A stretch of DNA of 64,000 nucleotides, from NCBI RefSeq assembly GCF_009857475.1, contig NZ_WWCJ01000002.1, positions 310,001 through 374,000 of the forward strand, in the 5' to 3' direction. Shown one piece after another: positions 55,394-64,000 of the stretch; position 1 is the first letter of the stretch; the number at the start of each line of letters is the position of its first letter. The DNA comes from Pseudoduganella guangdongensis. GTDB lineage: Bacteria > Pseudomonadota > Gammaproteobacteria > Burkholderiales > Burkholderiaceae_D. The notes beneath the pieces were generated by a model. It was not told the origin of the DNA. It saw only the letters and a program-made list of their open reading frames with translations, and made no database searches. The position numbers were made by a program, and so were the translations under genes.

Positions 55394-57445
55394 GTGAAAC
55401 GTTTTATCCTGAGCACCATTACCCTGAGCGTGATGGCGGCTTTCGCCCACGCGGCGGGCCACGAAGGCCATGACCACAACCCAGCCCCGGCACTGACCTC
55501 GGGTATCGACACGCAATACATCGACAAAAGCGTGCGTGCACAGGACGACTTCTTCCAGCACTTGAACGGCGAATGGCTGAAGAACACGGAAATCCCGGCC
55601 GACAAATCGAGCTGGGGTTCCTTCGCCAAGCTGCGCGACGACACCCTGTTCCACCTGCGCGACCTGATCCAGGACCTGCAAAAGCAGAAAGGCCTGAAAG
55701 GCGACGAAGCCAAGATCGCCGCGCTGTACGCTTCCTACATGGACGAAGCCAAGCTGGAAAAGAATGGCATCAAGCCGCTGGCCGGCGAGCTGTCCAAGAT
55801 CCGCGGCCTGAAGGACAAGAAAGGCCTGCCGACCCTGATCGCCCACCTGAACAAATCCGGTGTGCCTGCGCCCTACGGCGTCGGCGTGAGCCAGGACGCG
55901 CGCAACTCGACCCAGTACGCCGCCTACATGGGCCAGTCCGGCCTGGGCTTGCCAGACCGCGACTACTACCTGAAAAAAGAAGACGCCAAAATGGCCGACG
56001 TGCTGGCCAAGTACGAGCTGCACGTGGCCAAGGTGCTCGGCATGGCCGGCAACAAGAACGGCGCCGACATGGCCAAGGCCATCATCGGCCTGGAAACCGA
56101 ACTGGCCAAAGCCCAGTGGACGCGCGTGGAAAACCGCGACCCGGTCAAGCGCTACAACAAGATGGAAATCGTCAAGCTGGCCGAGATCGCGCCAGGCTAC
56201 GACTGGAAAGCAGCGCTGGGCGCCGTGGGCATCGCCAGCAAGACCGACAGCGTGATCGTGGCCCAGCCAAGCTACATGACCGAATTCGCCAAGCTGGTGG
56301 AAAGCACCCCGCTGGAAACCTGGAAAGCCTACTTCGAATGGCAACTGCTGCGTGACGCGTCGCCTTACCTGAGCAAGGAATTCGACCAGGCCAACTTCGC
56401 CTTCTACGGCACCGTGCTGACCGGCGTGACTGAACAGCAGCCACGCTGGAAGCGCGGCGTGGGCGTGGTGGAAGGCGCCATCGGCGAAGGCCTGGGCAAG
56501 CTGTACGTGGCCAAGTACTTCCCGGCCGAGCGCAAGGCGCGCATGGAAGAACTGGTGAAGAACCTGCTGGTGGCCTACAAGCAGAGCATCGACAGCATCG
56601 ACTGGATGGGCCCTGAGACCAAGAAGCAGGCGCAGGAAAAGCTGGCCAAATTCACCCCGAAAATCGGCTACCCGAACAAATGGCGCGACTACAGCAAGCT
56701 GCAGTTCAACGCCGGCGACCTGGCGGGCAACCTGCGCCGCGCCACCGAGTTCGCGTACAACCGCAACATCGACAAGCTGGGCAAGCCGATCGACAAGGAT
56801 GAGTGGGGCATGACCCCGCAGACCATCAACGCCTACTACCGTCCTACCGCCAACGAGATCGTGTTCCCGGCCGCCATCCTGCAGCCGCCGTTCTTCGACA
56901 TGAAGGCGGACGACGCGGTCAACTACGGCGCCATCGGCGCCGTGATCGGCCACGAAATCTCGCACGGCTTCGACGATTCCGGCTCGCAGTACGACGGCGA
57001 CGGCAACCTGCGCGACTGGTGGACCGCGCAAGACCGCGCCGCCTTCAAGGTCAAGGCCGACGCCATGGTCAAGCAGTACGGCTCTTACGAACCGGTGCCG
57101 GGCTACCCGATCAACGGCAAGCTGACCCTGGGCGAAAACATCGCCGACAACTCGGGCCTGGCGATCGCCTACAAGGCCTACAAGATCTCCCTGGGCGGCA
57201 AGCCGTCCCCGGTGATCGACGGCCTGACCGGCGAACAGCGCGTGTTCATGGGCTTCGGCCAGGTATGGCGCACCAAGATGCGCGACCAGCAAGCCATTGT
57301 GCAGGTCAAGACCGACCCGCACTCGGCCGGCCGCTTCCGCGCCAACGGCACCGTGGTCAACCAGCCGGCCTTCTACGAAGCCTTCGGCGTGAAGGAAGGC
57401 GACAAGATGTACGTCAAGCCGGAAGACCGCATCATCATCTGGTAA
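55394..57445 (+). CDS. M13 family metallopeptidase, copy 1
   Basis: This 683-residue neprilysin-like zinc peptidase has a signal peptide (LSVMAAFAHA-A). Zinc ligands are H520 and H524 in GHEISHGFDD, with Glu581 in ENIADNSG, and the NAYY substrate-binding motif precedes them. The start is a GTG. It follows the TonB receptor by 12 bases. Copies 2 and 3 downstream are clearly homologous along their full length. Confidence 0.95.
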   Translation: MKRFILSTITLSVMAAFAHAAGHEGHDHNPAPALTSGIDTQYIDKSVRAQDDFFQHLNGEWLKNTEIPADKSSWGSFAKLRDDTLFHLRDLIQDLQKQKGLKGDEAKIAALYASYMDEAKLEKNGIKPLAGELSKIRGLKDKKGLPTLIAHLNKSGVPAPYGVGVSQDARNSTQYAAYMGQSGLGLPDRDYYLKKEDAKMADVLAKYELHVAKVLGMAGNKNGADMAKAIIGLETELAKAQWTRVENRDPVKRYNKMEIVKLAEIAPGYDWKAALGAVGIASKTDSVIVAQPSYMTEFAKLVESTPLETWKAYFEWQLLRDASPYLSKEFDQANFAFYGTVLTGVTEQQPRWKRGVGVVEGAIGEGLGKLYVAKYFPAERKARMEELVKNLLVAYKQSIDSIDWMGPETKKQAQEKLAKFTPKIGYPNKWRDYSKLQFNAGDLAGNLRRATEFAYNRNIDKLGKPIDKDEWGMTPQTINAYYRPTANEIVFPAAILQPPFFDMKADDAVNYGAIGAVIGHEISHGFDDSGSQYDGDGNLRDWWTAQDRAAFKVKADAMVKQYGSYEPVPGYPINGKLTLGENIADNSGLAIAYKAYKISLGGKPSPVIDGLTGEQRVFMGFGQVWRTKMRDQQAIVQVKTDPHSAGRFRANGTVVNQPAFYEAFGVKEGDKMYVKPEDRIIIW

Positions 57446-57460
57446 TCAATCCGGAGACAA

Positions 57461-57490
57461 AAAAGCCACGCCCAGCGTGGCTTTTTTTTT
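57461..57490 (+). terminator. Intrinsic terminator after M13 copy 1
   Basis: AAAAGCCACGC pairs with GCGTGGCTTTT and is followed by more T, 16 bases past the stop. This separates copy 1 from copy 2. Confidence 0.92.
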
Positions 57491-57553
57491 AAGTTTGCCA
57501 GGGCGGCGTGCTAGAGTCGCGCGATACCGTCACACATACCTAGGAGGGTAACC

Positions 57554-59581
57554 TTGAAACGCAAGATCATCAGCGCCGTTGTCGTCGGCCTGTTCACCGC
57601 CAACGCGGCATTTGCCGCCGGCAAAGCACCGCTCAAATCCGGCATCGAAGTCCAGCACATGGACAAAGCCGTCCGTGCCCAGGATGACTTCTACCTGCAC
57701 ACCAACGGCGCCTGGATGAAGAACATCCAGATCCCGGCCGACCGCTCCTCCTGGGGCACCTTCGCCGTCATGGCGGAAGAGATCCAGCCGCGCCTGCGCG
57801 CCCTGATCGAAGAAGCCGCCGCCAAAGGCGGCAGCGCCGACGCCAAGCGCGTGGGCGACCTGTTCGCCTCCATGATGGACGAAGCCCGCGCCGAGCAGCT
57901 GGGCATTACCCCGCTGGCCGGCGAGCGCGCCCGCATCGCCGCCCTGAACGACAAGAAGCAGCTGGCCGCCCAGTTCGCCCAGTTCTCGCGCATGGGCGTG
58001 AGCAGCCCGTTCGACGTCAGCATCCACCAGGACAACAAGGACTCGACCCGCTACGTGGCCGACCTGGCGCAATCGGGCCTGTCCATGCCTGACCGCGACT
58101 ACTACCTGAAGAAGGACGACGCCAAGCTGGCCGACACCCTGGCCAAGTTCGAAGCCCACGTGGCCCGCATGCTGGCGCTGGCCGGCGACAAGAACGCCGC
58201 CGCCACCGCCAAGGCCGTGGTCAACGTGGAAACCCGCATCGCGCAAATCCAATGGACCAAGGTCGAGCTGCGCGACCCGGTCAAGGCCTACAACAAGTAC
58301 GAAGTCGCCAAGTTGAACGAGTTGATGCCAGGTTTCGACTTCAACACCTGGCTGGACGGCGTGCACGTCGGCGGCAAGGTGAAAGACGTGATCGTCAGCC
58401 AGCCGACCTACCTGCAGGCGCTGGACAAGGTGATCGCCGAAGTGCCGCTGGAAGACTGGAAAGCCTACCTCGATTACCGCCTGCTGGCGACTTACTCGCC
58501 GCAGCTGTCCAAAGCCTTCGTGGACGAGAACTTCGCCTTCTACGGCACCACCCTGAGCGGCGCCACCGAACAGCGCCCGCGCTGGAAGCGCGCCGTGACC
58601 CTGACCGAAGGTGCCATGGGCGAAGCGGTCGGCAAGCTGTACGTGGCCAAGCACTTCCCGCCGGAAGCCAAGGCGCGCATGGAAGTGCTGGTGAAGAATC
58701 TGCTGCTGGCCTTCAAGCAAAGCATCGACACCCTGGAGTGGATGGGTCCAGCGACCCGCAAGGAAGCGCACGCCAAGCTGGCCAAATTCACCACCAAGAT
58801 CGGCTACCCGAACAAGTGGCGCGACTACAGCGCGCTGGAGATCAAGCGCGACGACCTGGTGGGCAATGTGATGCGCGCCAACCAGTTCGAGCACAACCGC
58901 AATGTGGCCAAGCTGGGCAAGCCGATCGACCGCGAAGAGTGGCTGATGCCGCCGCAGCAGGTCAACGCCTACTACAACCCGGAGATGAACGAGATCGTCT
59001 TCCCGGCCGCCATTTTGCAGCCGCCGTTCTTCGACATGAAGGCCGATGACGCAGTCAACTACGGTGGTATCGGCGCCGTGATCGGCCACGAAATCTCGCA
59101 CGGCTTCGACGACCAGGGCTCGCAGTTTGACGGCAACGGCAACCTGCGCAACTGGTGGACCGAAGAAGACGGCAAGCGCTTCAAAGAGCGCACCGCCATC
59201 CTGGTCAAGCAATACGGCGAATATGAAGCGCTGCCGGGCTACCAGGTCAACGGCGAACTGACCCTGGGCGAAAACATCGGCGACAACTCCGGCCTGGCCG
59301 TCGCGTACAAAGCCTACAAGCTGTCGCTGAAGGGCAAAAAGGCGCCGGTCATCGACGGCTTCACCGGCGAACAGCGCTTCTACATGGGCTGGGCCCAGGT
59401 ATGGCGCACCAAGTATCGCGACGCCGCCCTGATCTCGCGTGTGAAAACCGACCCGCACTCCCCAGGTCCATTCCGCGCCAACGGCACCCTGCGCAACCAG
59501 CCAGGCTTCTACGACGCCTACAGCGTAAAAGAAGGCGACAAGCTGTACCTGCCGCCAAAAGACCGCGCGATTATTTGGTAA
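57554..59581 (+). CDS. M13 family metallopeptidase, copy 2
   Basis: The 675-residue exported peptidase has a signal peptide (VVGLFTANAAFA-A), the zinc motif HEISH (H512, H516) and ENIGDNSG. The start is a TTG with AGGAGGG upstream. It shares near-identical protein blocks with copies 1 and 3 (EIVFPAAILQPPFFD, AVIGHEISHGFDD). Its active-site flank has the GGIGAVIG variant. Confidence 0.94.
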   Translation: MKRKIISAVVVGLFTANAAFAAGKAPLKSGIEVQHMDKAVRAQDDFYLHTNGAWMKNIQIPADRSSWGTFAVMAEEIQPRLRALIEEAAAKGGSADAKRVGDLFASMMDEARAEQLGITPLAGERARIAALNDKKQLAAQFAQFSRMGVSSPFDVSIHQDNKDSTRYVADLAQSGLSMPDRDYYLKKDDAKLADTLAKFEAHVARMLALAGDKNAAATAKAVVNVETRIAQIQWTKVELRDPVKAYNKYEVAKLNELMPGFDFNTWLDGVHVGGKVKDVIVSQPTYLQALDKVIAEVPLEDWKAYLDYRLLATYSPQLSKAFVDENFAFYGTTLSGATEQRPRWKRAVTLTEGAMGEAVGKLYVAKHFPPEAKARMEVLVKNLLLAFKQSIDTLEWMGPATRKEAHAKLAKFTTKIGYPNKWRDYSALEIKRDDLVGNVMRANQFEHNRNVAKLGKPIDREEWLMPPQQVNAYYNPEMNEIVFPAAILQPPFFDMKADDAVNYGGIGAVIGHEISHGFDDQGSQFDGNGNLRNWWTEEDGKRFKERTAILVKQYGEYEALPGYQVNGELTLGENIGDNSGLAVAYKAYKLSLKGKKAPVIDGFTGEQRFYMGWAQVWRTKYRDAALISRVKTDPHSPGPFRANGTLRNQPGFYDAYSVKEGDKLYLPPKDRAIIW

Positions 59582-59589
59582 ACCGCCAG

Positions 59590-59673
59590 AACCGGTAAAC
59601 CAGGGTCAGACCCCAGTCCGCACCCGCCGCATAACAGGGTCAGACCCTTGGGTCTGACCCAGGTTTACCGGTT
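59590..59673. repeat. Hairpin repeat H7
   Basis: 24-base arms (59590-59613, 59650-59673) with one mismatch, containing ACCGGTAAACCAGGGTCAGA. A second palindrome (GGGTCAGACCC-TT-GGGTCTGACCC) is nested at 59637-59660. It begins 8 bases past M13 copy 2 and ends 22 bases before copy 3. Confidence 0.85.
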
Positions 59674-59695
59674 TCGAAGTAAAAAAGAGCCCCCC

Positions 59696-61705
59696 ATGAA
59701 AAAACACCTCCTAGCCCTGGCCGCCGCGCTCCTCGCCGCGAGTGCCGGCGCCGCCGACAAAACCGGCATCGAACTGCAATACATCGACCCCGCCATCCGC
59801 GCCCAGGACGACTTCTTCAAGCACCTGAACGGAAAATGGCTCGCCAGCACCGAAATCCCCGCCGAAATGAGCAGCTGGGGCGTCTGGGAAAAGCTGTACG
59901 AAGACATCCAACCGCAGCTGCGCAAAATCATCGAAGACGCCGCCCAAAGCGCCGCCAACGCCGACCAGAAACGCATCGGCGACTTCTACGCCGCCTACAT
60001 GGACGAAGCACGCCTCGAGCAACTGGGCGCCGCCCCCATCCAGCCCGAGCTGGCGCGCATCGCGGCCCTGAGCGATAAAAAGCAGCTGCCAGCCCTGTTC
60101 GCGTACCACAACCGCCACAACTTCGCGGCCCCGATCGACCTGGGCATCCACCAGGACAACAAAGACTCGACCAAATACGTCGTCGACTTCGTCCAGTCCG
60201 GCCTGGGCATGCCCGACCGCGACTACTACCTGAAGAAGAACGACGCCAAGATGGCCGAAACGCTGGCCAAATACCAGGCCACCGTTGAAAAGATGCTCGC
60301 GCTGGCAGGCGACAGCAACGCCGCCGCCAATGCCAAAGCCGTCGTCGCCTTCGAAACCAAGATCGCCCAGCTGCACTGGGACAAAGTCGCCCTGCGCGAC
60401 CCGGTCAAGGCCTACAACAAGGTACCGGTCGCCAAGCTCGGCGCCCTGATGCCGGGCTATGACTGGAACGCCTACCTGACCGGCCTGGGCGTGGCCGGCA
60501 AGGTCGATTACGTGATCGTCAGCCAGCCAAGCTACCTGAAAGCACTCGACAAGCTGCTGGCCGACACCCCGCTCGACACCCTCAAGCCCTACTTCGCCTG
60601 GAACGTCATCCGCGCCAACGCACCCTACCTGTCCAAAGCCTTCGTCGACGCCAACTTCGAGTTCTACGGCAAGCAGCTGGGCGGCGCCACCGAACAGCGC
60701 CCACGCTGGAAGCGTGGCGTCTCCGCCACCGAAGGCGCGCTGGGCGAAATCATCGGCAAAGCCTACGTCGAACAGCATTTCCCGGCCGCCAACAAGGCGC
60801 GCATGGAAGAACTGGTGAAGAACCTGCTGGCCGCCTACAAGGACAGCATCGACACGCTGGCCTGGATGAGCCCACAGACCAAGAAGGAAGCGCAAGCCAA
60901 GCTGGCCAAGTTCACGCCCAAGATCGGCTACCCGAACAAATGGCGCGATTACAGCAAGCTGGTGATCGACCGCAACGACCTGCTGGGCAACGTCACCCGC
61001 GCCACCGAGTTCGCGGTGCAAAAGGAACTGGACAAGCTGGGCAAGCCGATCGACCGCGATGAATGGGGCATGACGCCGCAAACCATCAACGCCTACTACA
61101 ACCCGGAACTGAACGAGATCGTCTTCCCGGCCGCCATCCTGCAGCCGCCGTTCTTCGACGCCAATGCGGACGACGCGGTCAACTACGGCGCGATCGGCGC
61201 CGTGATCGGCCACGAAATCTCGCACGGCTTTGACGACCAGGGCGCGCAATACGATGGCGACGGCAACCTGCGCGACTGGTGGACCGCGCGCGACCACAAG
61301 AACTTCAAAGCGCGCACCAAGATGCTGGTCAAGCAGTACAGCGCCTTCAGCCCGGTCAAAGGCTACAAGGTCAATGGCGAGCTGACGCTGGGCGAGAACA
61401 TCGCCGACAACTCCGGGCTCGCGATTGCGTACAAGGCGTACAAGCTGTCGCTGGGCGGTAAACCGGCGCCGGTGATTGAAGGGTACAGCGGCGACCAGCG
61501 CTTCTATCAGGGCTGGGCGCAGGCCTGGCGCGCCAAGGCACGCGACGCAGCGCTGATCCAACAAGTCACCACCGACCCGCACTCGCCCGAAGAGTTCCGT
61601 ACCAACGGCACCCTGCGCAACCAGCCAGGGTTCTACGAAGCGTTCGGGGTGAAGAAAGGCGACCGCATGTACCTCGCGCCGAAAGACCGCGTGATTATCT
61701 GGTAA
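59696..61705 (+). CDS. M13 family metallopeptidase, copy 3
   Basis: The 669-residue exported peptidase has a signal peptide (LLALAAALLAASAGAA), HEISH (H506, H510), ENIADNSG and NAYYNPELNE. Start 59696 is chosen because similarity and the signal peptide begin there; the upstream frame is repeat H7. It is flanked on both sides by related GGGTC/GACCC repeats (H7, H8). Confidence 0.94.
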   Translation: MKKHLLALAAALLAASAGAADKTGIELQYIDPAIRAQDDFFKHLNGKWLASTEIPAEMSSWGVWEKLYEDIQPQLRKIIEDAAQSAANADQKRIGDFYAAYMDEARLEQLGAAPIQPELARIAALSDKKQLPALFAYHNRHNFAAPIDLGIHQDNKDSTKYVVDFVQSGLGMPDRDYYLKKNDAKMAETLAKYQATVEKMLALAGDSNAAANAKAVVAFETKIAQLHWDKVALRDPVKAYNKVPVAKLGALMPGYDWNAYLTGLGVAGKVDYVIVSQPSYLKALDKLLADTPLDTLKPYFAWNVIRANAPYLSKAFVDANFEFYGKQLGGATEQRPRWKRGVSATEGALGEIIGKAYVEQHFPAANKARMEELVKNLLAAYKDSIDTLAWMSPQTKKEAQAKLAKFTPKIGYPNKWRDYSKLVIDRNDLLGNVTRATEFAVQKELDKLGKPIDRDEWGMTPQTINAYYNPELNEIVFPAAILQPPFFDANADDAVNYGAIGAVIGHEISHGFDDQGAQYDGDGNLRDWWTARDHKNFKARTKMLVKQYSAFSPVKGYKVNGELTLGENIADNSGLAIAYKAYKLSLGGKPAPVIEGYSGDQRFYQGWAQAWRAKARDAALIQQVTTDPHSPEEFRTNGTLRNQPGFYEAFGVKKGDRMYLAPKDRVIIW

Positions 61706-61717
61706 ACCCGGCAGGGC

Positions 61718-61830
61718 GGGTCTGACCCAAGGGTCAGACCCCCAACGGTTTCGCAGTCCGCAGCTTTCGAGCAGACGGGGTCTGACGGGGACGCCGAGTC
61801 CCTTCGGGTCAGACCCCGGTTTACCGGGTT
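61718..61830. repeat. Hairpin repeat cluster H8
   Basis: Two adjacent hairpins. GGGTCTGACCC-AA-GGGTCAGACCC lies at 61718-61741. A longer one at 61777-61817 (GGGGTCTGA...TCAGACCCC) has a nested GGGAC/GTCCC stem. A CCGGTTTACCGG tail follows, as in H7. It lies between M13 copy 3 and the cytochrome gene end. Confidence 0.8.
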
Positions 61831-61840
61831 CAAAAAGGCA

Positions 61841-61871
61841 AAAAAAAACCGCTCTACCGAGCGGTTTTTTT
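61841..61871. terminator. Bidirectional intrinsic terminator
   Basis: AAAACCGCTC and GAGCGGTTTT pair around TACC with A/T runs on both sides. It serves the leftward cytochrome gene and probably M13 copy 3. Confidence 0.92.
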
Positions 61872-61886
61872 ATCATCCAGCAGAAA

Positions 61887-62426
61887 TCAGCCCTTAGGCT
61901 CCGCCGCCGGCGCCTCAGCAGCCGGAGCCGCCTGTTTAACCTCAGGCTCCTTGAACTTGCCGCCCGACTGGTTCGCCATGAACACCACAGCGCGTGCCAC
62001 TTCCACATCATCCAGGTCAGGATTGCCGCCCTTGGCAGGCATCGCCTTCAGACCCTCGACCGCATGTTTCACAACGGTGTCATAGCCCTGGGCCAGACGA
62101 GCACCCCAGGCACCCGCATCGCCAGTCTTAGGTGCGCCAGCCGCGCCGGTACCGTGGCAAGCTGCGCAAGTCGCGGTGTACACCGCTTCGCCAGTCTGCA
62201 GCACCTTCGGCGCATTCGCATCCTTCAGGGTAAAGCCATTGTCAGCCACAGGCGCCAGGCGCTTAGCGATCTCTTCCGGGCTCTGGCTCTCGGAACCCGC
62301 ACCGGTCAGCTTTTCCTGGGTAACAAACTGCACCAGCAAAACGATGCCAATGATAGTGATAGCGAAGAAACCTACAACGGCAGCGACCAGCTGCTTAGGC
62401 GTTCTGATAGCGGATTCGTGGCTCAT
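61887..62426 (-). CDS. Membrane-anchored c-type cytochrome (cytochrome c5 family)
   Basis: The 179-residue protein has an N-terminal membrane anchor (LVAAVVGFFAITIIGIVLLVQFV), one haem motif CAACH in YTATCAACHGTGAAG and a distal Met in GLKAMPAKGG. The C-terminus is Ala/Pro/Glu-rich. It is an electron carrier facing the periplasm. AAGGAAA precedes the ATG. Confidence 0.93.
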   Translation of the reverse strand: MSHESAIRTPKQLVAAVVGFFAITIIGIVLLVQFVTQEKLTGAGSESQSPEEIAKRLAPVADNGFTLKDANAPKVLQTGEAVYTATCAACHGTGAAGAPKTGDAGAWGARLAQGYDTVVKHAVEGLKAMPAKGGNPDLDDVEVARAVVFMANQSGGKFKEPEVKQAAPAAEAPAAEPKG

Positions 62427-62577
62427 GATTTCCTTAGGACAGTTTTTTAAAAGCTGTTGGAGGGTTGTTTTTTTAACATTGAAAGCGCCAGACCCTCGTC
62501 AAACCTGCGATTATAGTCGGAAACCCCTAGCTATGGAATGGATTTCCGGCTATCCTTCGTGTCTCTTCAGTATCACA

Positions 62578-62653
62578 GCGGCTGTAGCTCAGTGGATAGA
62601 GTATCGGCCTCCGAAGCCGAGGGTCGTGGGTTCGATCCCCGCCAGCCGCGCCA
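62578..62653 (+). tRNA. tRNA-Arg (CCG anticodon)
   Basis: The full cloverleaf has acceptor stem GCGGCTG/CAGCCGC, a D arm, anticodon stem TCGGC/GCCGA, loop CTCCGAA with anticodon CCG at 62611-62613, and T arm GTGGGTTCGATCCCCGC. The CCA end is encoded. Confidence 0.97.
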
Positions 62654-62774
62654 TTAATTCCCCCATTTCACCTCCTGCGTGTTATTGACCGCAACAGATC
62701 ATTGCGCCCCCGCAAAGACTGCTGTGCCCGGCTCGGGCAGACTGGAACTCCCGTCTCCAACCTGCGCCAGCGCG

Positions 62775-63782
62775 ATGCTCAAACCAAACCTCGATTTCCT
62801 GCGGGCGCTGGCCGTGCTGCTGGTGCTGGTCGCGCACGTGGCGGGCTACACCATCCGCACCAATGCCATCTCATTTGCCATGGGCCAGTTGGGCGTGATG
62901 CTGTTCTTCGTGCACACCAGCCTGGTGCTCATGCAGTCGATGGAGCGTCAGCAGTTGGCCGGGGCGGCCTTGTTCCGCGCGTTCTATGTGCAGCGCGCCT
63001 GCCGCATCTACCCGTTGTCGGCGGTCATGCTGCTGGGGATTTACCTGTTCATGGACGCGCAGTGGACGTCGTTCGATTTGCTGGCGAACCTGCTGCTCGT
63101 GCAAAACCTGGTGTACGCGCCCTATATGTCCACTGTGCTCTGGTCGCTGTGCCTGGAGGTGCAGATGTACCTGGTGCTGCCGGTGTTGTTCCTGCTTTGC
63201 CGACAGCGTCCGCTGCTCTGGCTGCTCGCGCTGTGGGTAGTCTCGATCCCCGCCGCTATCGTGCAGCCGCTGGTCAGCCCGCGCCTGAGCCTGTTTGAGT
63301 TCGCGCCCTGCTTCCTGGCGGGTGTGCTGGCGTGGCGGATGCAAGGCAGGGAACGCTTGCCGGGCTGGCTGTGGCCATTGTTCCTGGCATTGGCATGCAC
63401 GGCATTCGTTGCGCTGGCCGAACCGCGCACCAATAATTACGGGCGCTGGCTGGTTTGCCTGGCCGTTGGCCTGGCTATCCCGTGGCTGCGCGAGATGCGC
63501 TCGCCGCGTTTGAACAGCGCCTGCAAGTTCATCGCCAAATACAGCTACGGCATTTACCTGTTCCATCCGCCGCTGATGTGGCTGGCGTTTCTCACGCTGG
63601 AGGACTGGCATCCGCTGGCGCAGTGGAGCCTGTTTTTGTCCTCGCTGGTGACGTTGACCGGCCTCGGCTACCACCTGGTCGAGCGACCGATGATCAGGCT
63701 GGGTTTGCGCTGGAGCACGCGCACCACGGGCGCTAGGCCAGCGGGCGTGCCGCCAGTTGCTCGGGTGTGGCGTAGATGGTGA
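62775..63782 (+). CDS. OafA/YrhL-type membrane acyltransferase
   Basis: The 335-residue acyltransferase-3 family protein has about ten helices. It starts MLKPNLDFLRALAVLLVLVAHVAG with the family RALAV and His. The SLCLEVQMYLVLPVLF block is also typical. It probably O-acetylates a surface glycan or lipid. No clear ribosome-binding site precedes the ATG at 62775. Its end overlaps the next, convergent gene by 50 bases. Confidence 0.85.
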   Translation: MLKPNLDFLRALAVLLVLVAHVAGYTIRTNAISFAMGQLGVMLFFVHTSLVLMQSMERQQLAGAALFRAFYVQRACRIYPLSAVMLLGIYLFMDAQWTSFDLLANLLLVQNLVYAPYMSTVLWSLCLEVQMYLVLPVLFLLCRQRPLLWLLALWVVSIPAAIVQPLVSPRLSLFEFAPCFLAGVLAWRMQGRERLPGWLWPLFLALACTAFVALAEPRTNNYGRWLVCLAVGLAIPWLREMRSPRLNSACKFIAKYSYGIYLFHPPLMWLAFLTLEDWHPLAQWSLFLSSLVTLTGLGYHLVERPMIRLGLRWSTRTTGARPAGVPPVARVWRRW

Positions 63783-64000
63783 TGCCCTGGGCGGCCAGGC
63801 GTTCCAGGTGCGCGTAAAAGGCGTGCGCGGGAATCCACCACGAGGCCGCTTCGCCGACCTGTCCCGCGTGCAGCAGGCCGGCCTGCGTGAATTCCGTCGC
63901 GAAGTAGGCGCGCAAGTCGTCGCGTGAGCGGTGGTCGATGCGCTGCTGCGCTAGTGCGGCGCAGAACGGGCGCAGCGGCACTTCGTGGCGCTGGCCCGCC
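63733..64000 (-). CDS. C-terminal part of an unidentified protein (cut by window edge)
   Basis: The frame is open from the right edge to TAG at 63733-63735 (88+ residues). The visible part is soluble, with a WWIPAHAFYAHLERLAAQG segment. I do not recognise it. The start lies beyond the window. Confidence 0.5.
   Translation of the reverse strand, partial: AGQRHEVPLRPFCAALAQQRIDHRSRDDLRAYFATEFTQAGLLHAGQVGEAASWWIPAHAFYAHLERLAAQGITIYATPEQLAARPLA

Noticed and set aside
62578..62653. Genomic island integrated at tRNA-Arg
   Set aside because: No integrase or repeat of the tRNA 3' end is seen in the 1.3 kb to the right edge; nothing supports an island here.

Overview
The window is GC-rich DNA from a betaproteobacterium. 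It most resembles an Oxalobacteraceae member of the Massilia/Duganella/Janthinobacterium type. This rests on recognised gene families (PEP-CTERM proteins, DUF4148, the phaA-phaB pair, the minCDE order, and a hemA-prfA-dsbB-prmC-gshA run), not on a database match. No prophage, insertion sequence, transposase, CRISPR array or rRNA gene was seen. One tRNA, Arg(CCG), is present.

Layout. 1-10 kb: the 3' end of a crystallin-fold/glycine-zipper protein, an RlaP-like nucleotidyltransferase of lower GC, and a rightward aminopeptidase-P/MgtC/DUF924/DUF2520 operon. A small redox module follows: a MarR regulator with four C-terminal cysteines, an AhpD-like protein and a redoxin, with a repeated operator. 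Then come an unknown protein, a sulfite-oxidase-like protein, AlkB and an outer-membrane barrel. 10-20 kb: ettA, two tandem PEP-CTERM genes each with a sigma-54 promoter, rarD, kup, a three-domain FKBP lipoprotein, elaA, a DUF4148 protein and ohr. 20-31 kb: a thioredoxin/CcdA pair, a divergent two-component system, then a long leftward block (orphan response regulator, hemA, prfA, dsbB, prmC, gshA and a histone-deacetylase-fold gene).

31-46 kb: minCDE, a membrane-anchored RraB-like protein, the divergent metE/metR pair, a phasin-like/phaA/phaB polyhydroxybutyrate cluster, a D-threonine-aldolase-family enzyme, proline iminopeptidase and small membrane or hypothetical proteins. 45-64 kb: fadH, a Kef/YbaL-type antiporter, a KAS III enzyme, a CtpA-type protease, a TonB-dependent receptor followed by three tandem M13 metallopeptidases, a membrane-anchored cytochrome c, tRNA-Arg, an acyltransferase and a gene cut by the right edge.

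The most notable signals are these. (1) A deacetylase-fold protein has lost two zinc ligands and the catalytic tyrosine. (2) Long, often perfect hairpins built on a GGGTC...GACCC theme sit within about 3-17 bases of stop codons at eight places. (3) Two PEP-CTERM paralogues share matched sigma-54 promoters and a 16-base upstream box. (4) The MarR/AhpD/redoxin module may form a self-contained redox circuit. (5) Three M13 peptidases are tandemly duplicated behind a TonB receptor, the third flanked by related repeats.
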